Shown piece after piece: positions 1 to 9,500 of a stretch of DNA of 64,000 bases. The translations under genes were made by a program, and so were the position numbers. The notes beneath the pieces are model-generated. The model had not been told where the DNA came from. It saw only the letters and a program-made list of their open reading frames with translations, and made no database searches. The stretch lies in the NCBI RefSeq assembly GCF_009831625.1, contig NZ_WUUS01000002.1, forward strand, positions 62,001-126,000, given 5' to 3'. Positions within the stretch are counted from its first letter, which is position 1. Each line of letters begins with the position of its first letter. Origin of the DNA: Halobaculum saliterrae (GTDB lineage Archaea > Halobacteriota > Halobacteria > Halobacteriales > Haloferacaceae).

Positions 1-926
1 CCGACATCGCGGGAGAAACCGTTCTGGTCACCGGCGGCGCCGGCTTCGTGGGAAGCCACATCGCGCGGGCGCTCGTTCGAGACAACGAGGTGCGCGTGCT
101 CGACGACCTCTCGACCGGCCAACCGCGCAACGTCCCGGACGGGGCGACGTTGTACGAGGGCGACCTGCTCGACGAGTCGGTGTTGCGCGAAGCGATCGAC
201 GGCGTCGACATCGTGTTCCACCAGGCCGGGCTGGTCAGCGTGCCGAAGTCCGTCGAACGCCCGGCCGAGAGTAACCGGGTGAACGTCGCCGGCACGCTCG
301 CGGTACTTGATGCCGCCCGCGCCGTCGACGCTCGGGTCGTGCTCGCCTCGAGCGTCGCCATCTACGGCGACCCGGAGGTGGTTCCGATCGACGAGTCGCA
401 CCCGACGCGACCGACCTCCCCGTACGCGACCGATAAGCTCGCGATCGACCACTACGCACGCGTGTATCACGAACTGTACGGGCTGGAGACGGTCGCGCTC
501 CGCTACTTCAACGTGTACGGCCCCGGTCAGTCGGCGGGCAATTACGCCGGCGTCGTGAGCACGTTCCTCGAACAGGCGCGCTCGGGGCAGGCGCTCACCG
601 TCGACGGCGACGGCTCCCAGACGCGCGACTTCGTCCACGTCGCAGACGTGGTCCGGGCGAACCTAGCGGCCGCGACTACAGCGCACGTCGGGGAGGCGTT
701 CAACATCGGCACCGGCGACAGCGTCACGATCCGTGAACTCGCGGAGCTGATCACCGACGTGGCAGGGACCACAGCAGGTATCGTCCACACCGACCCCCGA
801 GTGGGCGATGTGGAGCGTAGCCGTGCCGACATCTCGAAGGCGCGCCGTCTGCTTGACTTCGAGCCGAGCGTCGAACTCACGACCGGACTCGGTGAGTTAG
901 CGCGGCGTCGGAACCTCGCGCGATAA
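1..926 (+). CDS. NAD-dependent sugar epimerase/dehydratase (5'-partial)
   Basis: The frame is open from base 3 to the stop at 924-926, so the true start lies before the window. The dinucleotide-binding motif TGGAGFVG is encoded at 30-53, upstream of the first possible internal GTG (48), which shows that 48 is not the start. The extended-SDR catalytic Tyr and Lys are in YATDK (codons 423-437), preceded by the SSVAIYG strand. This is the UDP-glucose 4-epimerase/dTDP-glucose dehydratase superfamily; exact sugar specificity cannot be read from sequence. It fits the surface-glycan genes to its right. The last 30 bases overlap the convergent gene ending at 897. Confidence 0.9.
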   Translation, partial: DIAGETVLVTGGAGFVGSHIARALVRDNEVRVLDDLSTGQPRNVPDGATLYEGDLLDESVLREAIDGVDIVFHQAGLVSVPKSVERPAESNRVNVAGTLAVLDAARAVDARVVLASSVAIYGDPEVVPIDESHPTRPTSPYATDKLAIDHYARVYHELYGLETVALRYFNVYGPGQSAGNYAGVVSTFLEQARSGQALTVDGDGSQTRDFVHVADVVRANLAAATTAHVGEAFNIGTGDSVTIRELAELITDVAGTTAGIVHTDPRVGDVERSRADISKARRLLDFEPSVELTTGLGELARRRNLAR

Positions 927-1949
927 TGGCTCCTCAGGAACGCTGTCGAACTTGAGATAGCTGATATCGGGGTGATCGTCGTACGAGCGAGCCCAAGGCT
1001 CGCCTCGGACGTACGCGTCGCGCACCGTCTGCCAGTCCGCGTGGCGCTTGAGAACCCGCATCGGGACGGCCCCCGGGTCGAGCAGTTTGAGGATCGACAG
1101 TCGGTTGCGGCCGTCCGCGAACAGGACCTCGCCGTCTCCGCCGATGTGAACGGCGATCTCGTCCTTCATACGCTCGGTGAGCAGACGGGACCGCCTGTCG
1201 AGGTCGATGGGGTCGTTCTCCCCGTCGATCAGCTCCGCCTGTGTCCGGTAGCCGTCGTCCCTGATACGCTCGTACAGCTCGTCGATGCCCTCACACCGCC
1301 TTCGGAAGTCCGTCTCGCTGTGGCAGTTCCACAACTCCGCTCCGGCTTCGATCTCGTCGACGACCCGCCGGTAGAACGGCGTGTCGCTCCAGTCGACCCC
1401 CTCGCGGAAGTGCGCGCGGTAGGCCCGATACACATCCAGGTCCGTGAACTCGCACTGCGGAGTGTCCCAGTCGCCGTCCTCGATGACCGCCGCCTGGACG
1501 TACTTTGCCCGGTTGAACTGCCTGACGTGCGTGACCGCCGCCGGCTCGACATCGATCAGCCTGTACGGCTCCGGCGGTGCAGCGTACCGGCGCGAGTGCG
1601 CGAGCGTCCGAAGTCGGACGACTGCCCTCGCGTAGCGGTCCCGAGCGATCACGAGTGGCAGCTGGAGTGATGGTACGCGACGGAACAGCGAGGCGCCGAT
1701 CGCTCGAAACACGTCGCCGACCGCGCCGTCCGACGATGAGCCGCCCACTCGGGTCGGGTCCGACTCCGCGACCGGGTCGACGACCGACGCCGCGTCGTCC
1801 GATCCGTTTTCAGCTGTCGCCGCGGACTGTCTCAATTCCTCCTCCGAATGTTCCCATGGCCCCCTGTGTTCACACGAGCGCTCGCTTCGTGACTGTGTTT
1901 CGTCGTTATCCACGGTCCTCGACGTCGAGCCAGATGTACAGGTGTTCAT
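897..1949 (-). CDS. ParB-like domain protein of a glycan locus
   Basis: 350 residues from the longest start. Residues 1-80 are low-complexity and acidic and overlap the upstream gene's end by 44 bases, so a later start is possible. Residues 263-290 (EIAVHIGGDGEVLFADGRNR followed by LSILKLL) look like the ParB/sulfiredoxin-fold signature, usually a phosphotransfer or nucleotide-binding loop. Proteins of this type occur in archaeal polysaccharide clusters, where their role is unknown. It follows the DUF1616 gene on the same strand, probably co-transcribed. Function unassigned; not a chromosome-partition ParB, as there is no HTH partner domain. Confidence 0.7.
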   Translation of the reverse strand: MNTCTSGSTSRTVDNDETQSRSERSCEHRGPWEHSEEELRQSAATAENGSDDAASVVDPVAESDPTRVGGSSSDGAVGDVFRAIGASLFRRVPSLQLPLVIARDRYARAVVRLRTLAHSRRYAAPPEPYRLIDVEPAAVTHVRQFNRAKYVQAAVIEDGDWDTPQCEFTDLDVYRAYRAHFREGVDWSDTPFYRRVVDEIEAGAELWNCHSETDFRRRCEGIDELYERIRDDGYRTQAELIDGENDPIDLDRRSRLLTERMKDEIAVHIGGDGEVLFADGRNRLSILKLLDPGAVPMRVLKRHADWQTVRDAYVRGEPWARSYDDHPDISYLKFDSVPEEPLSREVPTPR

Positions 1950-2925
1950 CAGCGTTGGAGCGCGACGGGAACTCCGGCGCCGCTTCCTCGTAGACGAACA
2001 CGCTCAGCCGGAGATCACGGCCGAGCATCGACGGCACTAACGATAGCGGCTGCGTCGCCGTCTCACCGTCGGCGAGGCTGACGTTCCGCCGTTCGAGAAC
2101 ATCCCGCTCGAGTACCGTCAGTTCCGTGCCGTTCGCCGCCGACGACACGCGATCCAGGACGACAACGTACTCGTACTCCGTTGCACGACCGAGGTTGTTC
2201 TCGATCGACAACACCAACTCGAGCGGTTCGTCGCTCGCGACGGCGTTGGGGTATCCCTCGGCGACTGGGCCGTCCTCGCCCGGAGTCAACAGCGCGACCT
2301 CGGTGTATGACTCCCCGTCCGGAGGCGCGGCGAGTCCCACCGACAGCCCCGCCAGCGCGAGTATCACCACCACACCGAGCACGACGGCTCCGGCCCTATC
2401 GACTCGCGTGACTCCGGAGGACTCGTTCAGCGTCCGCACTTCGCTCAGCCACCGGTGGACCGGGAGTTCGTAGCGACGCTCCTCGGGGAGCGCGACCCGC
2501 CGATACGCCCCCAGCGCCGACGCGAGAACGACGAACCCGACCACCGTTACGGAGACGGTCACCCGTGTCGGTTGCGTGCCGACCGCCGCCAGCAGCACCA
2601 TGAGAAGGGGGAGAACGGCGACACTGATCCCGACGGACAGGGACACCCGCTCGAACCAATCGATCCCCGCCCCCCCGAGTGGCCGGGAGTCAATGGGGTC
2701 CGCCCGTGACTTGCCCGTCCCCGGAAACAATATCGACAGCATCGCATACCCCGGGAGGAACAGCACTAACGGTCCGACCAGAATGACCATCCCGGGTCCC
2801 CCTATCGCCCCCGTAAGGGCGGCCAAACCGACGAGAACAGCGTATGTGGCGGTGAGGAACATGTCGACCGGGAGTCGGGTGAGGGAGCCCTGCCAGCCGT
2901 GCCGGCTCCCCTCACCGTCACTCAT
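1906..2925 (-). CDS. DUF1616-family membrane protein
   Basis: 339 residues. Two hydrophobic helices lie at roughly residues 20-70 (LTATYAVLVGLAALTGAIGG, then ILVGPLVLFLPGYAMLSILF), two more at about 92-146, and one near 177-200. A predicted outward-facing beta-rich C-terminal domain follows, with the phrase LVLSIENNLGRATEYEYVVV. This layout is characteristic of DUF1616 proteins common in archaeal S-layer and exopolysaccharide clusters; function is unknown. Its stop overlaps the start of the downstream ParB-like gene, suggesting translational coupling. A TAACAA-like box (3003-3008, minus sense) lies about 80 nt upstream. Confidence 0.8.
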   Translation of the reverse strand: MSDGEGSRHGWQGSLTRLPVDMFLTATYAVLVGLAALTGAIGGPGMVILVGPLVLFLPGYAMLSILFPGTGKSRADPIDSRPLGGAGIDWFERVSLSVGISVAVLPLLMVLLAAVGTQPTRVTVSVTVVGFVVLASALGAYRRVALPEERRYELPVHRWLSEVRTLNESSGVTRVDRAGAVVLGVVVILALAGLSVGLAAPPDGESYTEVALLTPGEDGPVAEGYPNAVASDEPLELVLSIENNLGRATEYEYVVVLDRVSSAANGTELTVLERDVLERRNVSLADGETATQPLSLVPSMLGRDLRLSVFVYEEAAPEFPSRSNADEHLYIWLDVEDRG

Positions 2926-3127
2926 CTCCCCGCACCCCGCCGTGGCCGTCCCGATAGATGGTGGATCGATCCCATGGGCTCGGTTTGCCCCGTTCCGTGG
3001 ATTGTTATGGAGACGCTAGTCGCAGGACGGGATGTCGCGAGGTCGCTTGGACGCCAGCGATACGCACCCGCCCGGTCTGCGGTGGGTACCCCCGTCGATA
3101 GCCCGACAGGACCCCGGTCGAGAGGTG

Positions 3128-3703
3128 TCACCGCTCGCCGGAACTGGCGGTCCAGTACCGGAGCGGTCCGACACCGGGGGCGCCATCGCTGAACCACAGC
3201 GCCGCGGCTCCGAGCAGCAGCACGAGATCCAGCACCAGGTACGCCGTGCCTGCCGGTGTCGAGAGGTACCCGAGGAAGGCGGCGAACAGCTCGGACACGT
3301 GTGTGAATGGGTCCGGTGTGGAGTCGGCCACTGCCGGCACCAGCGGCCACAGTAGGAACTCGACCCTGAGCGAGCCCTTCACCACGAGTGGGTACGCCAC
3401 GTCGCCGAGGAGATGTGAGGCATAGCCGATAGCGACCGCAGGGGTGAGACCGGCCGGGCCGACGCGCCGTTGGACGGCGCCAGTGACGGCGACGACGCCC
3501 GCGGCCGTGAACGCAGAGTGGCCGAGGGACCGACTGGACGGGAGGACCGCGAGCCACCACGACAACGGCTTGTCGATCATGTCCGGCGCGATCGCGGCTA
3601 TCACCACCACGACGGCGGTCGTCGCGGACGGCCGTCGCCCCCGTGCCCGGGCGTACGCCGAGTACGCGATGTACGCGACAGCGACGTGGTCCCATGGCCA
3701 CAT
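3128..3703 (-). CDS. Membrane-bound metal-dependent hydrolase-like protein (YdjM/DUF457 type)
   Basis: 191 residues with several hydrophobic segments. The N-terminal MWPWDHVAVAYIAYSAYARA, the internal APDMIDKP, the SLGHSAFTA segment and SHLLGDV give the His/Asp pattern of the YdjM/LexA-binding membrane hydrolase family (metal ligands in a membrane helix bundle). Substrate is unknown; the family is often annotated as a putative phospholipase-C-like or metal-dependent hydrolase on weak grounds. It stands alone between the DUF1616 gene and the divergent beta-helix gene. Confidence 0.75.
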   Translation of the reverse strand: MWPWDHVAVAYIAYSAYARARGRRPSATTAVVVVIAAIAPDMIDKPLSWWLAVLPSSRSLGHSAFTAAGVVAVTGAVQRRVGPAGLTPAVAIGYASHLLGDVAYPLVVKGSLRVEFLLWPLVPAVADSTPDPFTHVSELFAAFLGYLSTPAGTAYLVLDLVLLLGAAALWFSDGAPGVGPLRYWTASSGER

Positions 3704-3933
3704 TCGTCACTCCTCCCATTCGTCAGGGAGTTCGGGAGTGCCCTCGCCATGTTCACGCCGCCCCAGTACGTCGCCGTCGCTCGCCCCACGTCGATCCACG
3801 TGCATCGAGTGGTGGCTCGGTGGCACAGGCGACGCTTTGTTACACCCTCCATACCGGGTGGCGACGGCGATCGCACACCGATCGGTTCGCTTCCTCGCTC
3901 TCCCGGTCGCACACCGGTAATGGAAGCTTGTCG

Positions 3934-3941
3934 TTTACAAT
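3934..3941 (+). promoter_or_regulatory. TATA-like box for the beta-helix gene
   Basis: TTTACAAT centred about 28 nt before GTG 3966. This spacing favours a leaderless start at GTG 3966 over ATG 3972. Confidence 0.5.
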
Positions 3942-3965
3942 AGGGGACTACCGCCTGGGTACGTC

Positions 3966-5330
3966 GTGGATATGAGAGCAAACTGGCGGAGCGAGATCCG
4001 ACGGGGCGCCATCGTTGCGCTCGTCGCCGCGATGGTGGTCGCGACGGCCGCCCCTGCGGCGAGCGCGGCGGGCGCGTTCGCGGCCGACGATCACGAACCG
4101 GGACCGACTACCTACCTCGACCACTGTACGACGATCGACGACCCCGGCACGTACATCCTCGATCGCGACGTGCGCACGAGCGCGGACGCCTGCTTCACGG
4201 TGACGGCGGACGACGTGCGGCTGCTGGGAGCCGGACACGCGGTCGTCGGAACGAACAGGAACGGATCGGCGGTCGCCGTCGACGGCGCGTCCGACGTCCA
4301 CGTCGAGGGGTTCGACGTGGACGGCTGGTGGCACGGCGTCAGGGTCGTCGATGCCGAGGACGTCACGGTCACCGACGTGAGCGTGCGGAACGCGAGCGCG
4401 GACGGCGTCCGGGTGAGCGACTCGACCGGCGTCACGCTCTCCCACGGCAGCGTCGTCGCCGTCGGCGGGCACGGCGTCGCCGTGCTCGAGAGCGAGACCG
4501 TGACCGTCGACGGGATGCGACTCGCGAACAACACCGGCGACGGCGTGGCGGTTCGGCGCTCGACGGGAACCACGGTACGGGCCAGCGAGATCGTCGAGAA
4601 CGGCGGGGTCGGTGTCGCCGTCGCCGCGGAGTCGAGGCCGGCGGTCGATCGCCCGAACGTCCCGGCGTGGTTGCTCCCGCTGTTCGGCGGCGGCGGCCTC
4701 GGCGACATCGCAGAACTGTTCGCCTCGGCTGACGGTGCGGACGACCGGGAGCGGACGGTCATCGCGGACAACCGGCTCGCGGACAACCGCTACGAAGGGG
4801 TGCTCGTTGACGGAGCCCACGGGAGCCGGATCGCCGGCAACACGGTCGTCGGAGCGACCGACGGGATCCGCCTGTTCAACCTCTCCGGGGCGTCGGTCGC
4901 CGACAACGTCGTGACCGGGAGCGTCGACGACGGGATCGCGGTCTCCGCCGTCCGGGGGACGAACGTCTCCAGGAACGCCGTCACCGGCAACGGCGACGAC
5001 GGCCTGTACGTGAGCGGATCGGAGACCACCGTGACGAACAACACGCTCGTCGACAACGGCGACGACGGGATCGACCTCCACGACAGCAACCGAAGTCGGA
5101 TCGCCGGGAACGAGGCCCGCGACAACTTCGACGACGGGCTCTTCCTCAGGGAGTCCGACGGGAACGTCGTCGCCGAGAACCGACTCCACGACAACGGGGA
5201 CGACGGCTTCGACATCAGGGGGTCGACCGACAACGTCGTCCACAACAACTCGGTGTGTCGGAACGCCAACCGCGACATGCAGGTCCGGCTCGGCGTCGTC
5301 GGCAACGACGTTCGCGACAACTCCTGCTGA
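3966..5330 (+). CDS. Secreted right-handed beta-helix (NosD/CASH-type) repeat protein
   Basis: 454 residues. An N-terminal signal (residues 1-40, Ala-rich hydrophobic core ending near AASAAGAFA) indicates export. From about residue 95 onward there are repeats of the parallel beta-helix type, with recurrent N-N/D-N-G-D-D-G-I/L rungs such as TNNTLVDNGDDGIDLHDSNR, typical of NosD, CASH and pectate-lyase-like folds. An acidic insert near 215-260 interrupts the helix. The C-terminus ends at a rung with no anchor motif, so it may be freely secreted. Likely carbohydrate-binding or carbohydrate-processing given the glycan neighbourhood; no catalytic site is assigned. Start: GTG 3966 is preferred from TATA spacing; ATG 3972 is the alternative. 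Confidence 0.85.
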   Translation: MDMRANWRSEIRRGAIVALVAAMVVATAAPAASAAGAFAADDHEPGPTTYLDHCTTIDDPGTYILDRDVRTSADACFTVTADDVRLLGAGHAVVGTNRNGSAVAVDGASDVHVEGFDVDGWWHGVRVVDAEDVTVTDVSVRNASADGVRVSDSTGVTLSHGSVVAVGGHGVAVLESETVTVDGMRLANNTGDGVAVRRSTGTTVRASEIVENGGVGVAVAAESRPAVDRPNVPAWLLPLFGGGGLGDIAELFASADGADDRERTVIADNRLADNRYEGVLVDGAHGSRIAGNTVVGATDGIRLFNLSGASVADNVVTGSVDDGIAVSAVRGTNVSRNAVTGNGDDGLYVSGSETTVTNNTLVDNGDDGIDLHDSNRSRIAGNEARDNFDDGLFLRESDGNVVAENRLHDNGDDGFDIRGSTDNVVHNNSVCRNANRDMQVRLGVVGNDVRDNSC

Positions 5331-5903
5331 CGCGCTCGGCCCTCCACCTTCGGTCCCCCCTCGACTCCCCTCGGGCCGTCGCCCGCGATGACGACCGTCG
5401 GAGCGCCGTCGATCGCCTGTGAACCGACGCGATCGCCGTCGCCGTGCCGGCCGCGTTCGGTCCTCCGGGAGTCGCCAACGGTCGCTCAGGTCGACGCGGT
5501 TTCGACACCACTGCGCTCACGCCGGACGGCTCCATCGGCGTGTCCGATCCTCGCGTCGGCCGACAACGATACCCCACGGCACGGCGGTGGCTCGGTACCT
5601 CTGACCGATGTGAGAGCGGGGAACGTTCGGAACTGCGTGGGCACGTTCCGGAGTGTCAGCGGCCTCCCCGGGTCCCGGAATAGCCGTTGTCACATGCACG
5701 AGCGAACTCCGGGTGGTGTTCACGTTCTCACGGAGCCCCGGTGTACCGTGACATCGATCAGCCGTCGTACGGATACACGTCCGTGGCGACCGATCGCGCT
5801 GTTCGATCGTCCCCGCCACCGTACTGTGTCACTCACTTGGTCCTCACACCGAGCGAGAGTAAAGACTGACCGACTACTTCCGCTTGGGGCGTCTTCGAAC
5901 GGT
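5331..5903. other. 573-bp intergenic region
   Basis: No convincing gene. The frame of the downstream regulator stays open across much of it, but without homology-like content or the local codon bias. Confidence 0.5.
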
Positions 5904-6233
5904 ATGGATAGTGTCCACGCCACGCGAACGCTCGACGACTGTCTCGACGCGCTGGGGCACGTTCAGCGCCGGAAGTTGCTCCGTGCGTTACTCGTCCACA
6001 ACCCACAGGACGACGACCCGACGAGGATCGACCCGAACGAATCGAACGACGAGGAGCTCGAGCGGCTCATCGCGATGAAGCACGTCCACCTCCCGAAACT
6101 GGAGGAGTACGGCTTCATCTCGTGGGATCGGGACACAAGCGAGGTCTCGAAGGGTCCCGACTTCGACGAGATCCGCCCGCTCCTGGAGGTGCTCGCGGAC
6201 CACGAGGAGGAACTCCCCGAGGGATGGCTCTGA
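5904..6233 (+). CDS. DUF7344-like HTH protein
   Basis: 109 residues from ATG 5904. The segment RRKLLRALLVHN, then an acidic linker, then AMKHVHLPKLEEYGFISWDRD matches the winged-helix layout of haloarchaeal DUF7344-like proteins (compare the genes at 14707 and 18846, which share KRVYV-LYQ-H-PK plus a GxIx(Y/F) wing). Unlike those two it lacks a membrane anchor. The frame extends far upstream, but the body of the domain begins here. Likely a DNA-binding regulator; target unknown. Confidence 0.75.
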   Translation: MDSVHATRTLDDCLDALGHVQRRKLLRALLVHNPQDDDPTRIDPNESNDEELERLIAMKHVHLPKLEEYGFISWDRDTSEVSKGPDFDEIRPLLEVLADHEEELPEGWL

Positions 6234-6549
6234 CGGCCACCCCTATCAACGGTCAATCTCTTCCCGGACGTGTGGCGTCGTCATCCGTGGCGAGCGAACG
6301 CCCGAGTGAGAACCAGCGACGGCGACGCGAACTGACGGCATCGGTATGAACGTGTCCCCATAGCGGCGCCCTGCCCGTGTCTCCACGGCATCGCCCGGCG
6401 GCTGCGACGGGAACGGTCCCGTGTCGCCCGGGACGCGATCACCGTCCACGAGTACCGCGAAGCGATCGACCCAGCTACTTCCGATCCGCGTCAGCCACTG
6501 GAGCTATCGGGGCTCCACACCCCTCCCGACCGCCGAGCGCGCTCCCGCC
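6234..6549. other. 316-bp convergent intergenic region
   Basis: Lies between two converging genes. No gene, clear terminator or repeat was seen. Confidence 0.4.
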
Positions 6550-9500
6550 TCAGCGCCGTCGGGTGCGGCGCCGCTGCCGAGCCAGCAGCGCGGCGACGCC
6601 GGCGATCGCCAGTATCGCCGCGAGCGGCCCGAATCCCGGCGCGTTCACTAGGGTGCCCTCGCCGGTGGCGGTGTCCCCGCTCTCGGTGGCCGTGTCCGCG
6701 GGGCGGACGGACACCGAAACCGTTCGATCGCCGACGCTCGCGTCGTGCTCGCCCGTGGCGACGATCCGTCTCGTGAACGACACCCGCGTGCTCGACCCCG
6801 GCTGAACCGTCACGTTGCGGGTCGCGACGGTCTCGTTGAACAGCCGCAACGCGACCGCCGTCGACCCGGCCGCGCGCCCGTCGTTTCGTACCGTCGCCGT
6901 GAACGTGACCTCCTCGCCGGCGTCGATCTCGTCGGCGCTCGCGTCCAGATCGGAGACCGAGAGGTTCGGCTGCGGCGGCGTCACGTTCACCAGGAACCGG
7001 TGGTTCCTGTCGATCTCGACCGAGTACACGTCGGGCTCGTCGAACGTCCAGGTGAACCGAACCGTCCGGGTCTGGTTGGGCTCGAGGGTGAACTGGCGGG
7101 AGTCGACCTGCTCGCCGTCGATCTCGAACTCGATCGTCTTCGTCCCGGAGCCGTTCCCGACGTTTCCAACCGTCGCCGTCGCGACGAGGGTGTCGCCGGT
7201 CACGAGTTCCGTGTCGCTGATGTTCACCGTCACGTTCGTGTACTCCGGTTCGAGGTCCGCCGGGGGCTGGTTCCCCGCGTCGTTGTCGGCGGTGTCGCCG
7301 GCGGATCCTCCCGCTGCGCCGCCGGATGCCCCTCCCGAGGACCCACCGGAGCTGCCGCCGGCGGTACCACCCGAGGACCCGCCGGAACCCCCGCCGGTGG
7401 ACCCACCGGAGCTGCCGCCGGCGGTACCACCCGAGGAACCGCCGGAACTCCCGCCGGAGGACCCACCTGAGCCGCCCCCGCCGGGATCCCCCGGCGGATC
7501 GGTGACGTTCATCGGCAGGCTCGTGCTCGCGATCGAACTCCCGCCCAGCAGCACGCTCAGCGTCACGGTGTACTGCCCGGATCCCGCGTAAGCGTGCTGA
7601 ACGGACTGACCGCTCGCCGTCGCCCCGTCGCCGAACTTCCAGCTGTACGAGACCGACGAGTCGCTCCCGGCACCCGCGTCGGCGTTGAACGTGATCGCGC
7701 TGTTCGCCTCGGCCTCGGTCGTGTCAGCGTCGATCGAGGGGTTCGGCTCCGTCACCGAGACGTTCGCGGTCGCCGTCAACGCCTCGCCCGCGGTGCTGGT
7801 CACACGGACCGTCGGCGCGTACGTCGCCGTCTCGTTGTACGCGTGTGTGATCGTCGGCTCGGTCGTGTTGGCGTCGACCTCGCCGTCGCCGTTGAGGTCC
7901 CAGTCGTAGGTCACGTTCTCGCCACCGATCACGCTCCCGCTCGCGTCGAGGGTGACTGTCTCCCCGACCAGCGCCGAGTCCGGCGCCGTAAGCGACGCGC
8001 TCGACTCGACGCTCACGGTCGCGGTCGCCGTCAGCGTCTCGCCCGCGGTGCTGGTCACCCGGACGGTCGGCGCGTACGAGCCGCTCCGCTCGTAGGTGTG
8101 CGTGAGCGTCGGGTCGGTCGTATTCGCGTCGACCTCGCCGTCGCCGTTCACGTCCCACTCGAAGGTGACGTTCTCGCCGCCGATGCGGGTGTCGCTCGCA
8201 TCGAGCGTGATCTGCTCGCTGACCAGTGCGCTTTCGGGAGCCGTAAGCGCCGCCCCAGACTCGACCATTACGGTCGTCGACGCGGTCCGCGTCGTTCCCG
8301 CGTCGTTACTTACGCGGACGGTCGGCGAGTACGAGCCACCGCGTTCGTAGGTGTGTGTGAACGTGGCCGCGGCGGTCTCGCTCTCGAACTCGCCGTCGCC
8401 GTTCACGTCCCACTCGTAGGTGACGTTCGAACCGCCGATGGCGCTCTCCCCCGCGTCGAGCGTGACCCCCTCGCCGACCGGAACCGTCTCAGGCACCGAG
8501 AGGTTGGCCCGCGCCTCGACCGCGATCCTCGCGGTCGCCTCGTCGGTGACGTTCGTGCCGTCGGTGACGACGACCCGTGGGGTGTACTCCCCCACGGCGT
8601 CGTAAGCGAACGTGTACGTCGGCTCGGTGGTGTTCTCGTCGACGGTGCCGTCGCCGTCAACGTCCCAGCGGTAGGTCACGCTCTCCCCGTCGATCGTCGA
8701 CTCGCTCGCGTCGAGGGTGACTGTCTGGGTCACGAGGGCGTCAGGTGGAGCCGAGAGCGCGGCGGTGACCCCCACTCTGACGGTGGCGCTCGCGGTCGCC
8801 GTCTGACCCGCCTCGTCGACCGCGGTGACGGTCGTCTCCACGGTCCCCGTCTCCTCGTATGTCGTGTCGAGGACGGGATCGGTCGTGTTCGCGTCCGCCG
8901 TCCCGTCGCCGTCGAGGTCCCACTCGTAGCGAACGATCCCGACGTCGTCGGTCGACGCGCTCGCGTCGAGCGTGACCTCCTCGCCGACCGCCACGTCTCC
9001 CGGCGCGGTCAGCGACGCGTCCGGCGGCTCGTCCGGGGTGACCGTGACGACTGTCGTCGCGGTTCCGGTCTCGTTCGTGTCGTCGACCGCGGTGACGCTC
9101 ACCTCCCGCTCGCCGGCGGTCGGATAGGCGGTCTCGATCGTCGGATCGGTGGTGTTGGCGTCGATCTCGCCGTCGCCGTCGAGGTCCCAGTCGTAGCGAA
9201 CGATCGTTCCGTTGTCGGTCGACTCACTCGCGTCCAGCGTCACCGTCCGGTTCACCGTGACCGTCGACGGCGACGCCGTCACCGTCGCGTCCGGCGCGTC
9301 CGGCTCGCCCACGACGAACGTCGCGTTCGTGGAGTCCGCGTTCCCGTACGTGTCGAACGCCGTCACGCGAACCGTGTGCTCGCGCTCCTCCTCGAACGCG
9401 TGGCTCACGGTCGGATCCCGGGTGACTGCGTCGACCTCGCCGTCCGCATCGAAGTCCCACTCGTATCCGCCCACGTCGCCGGCGACCGTCGAGCCGCTCG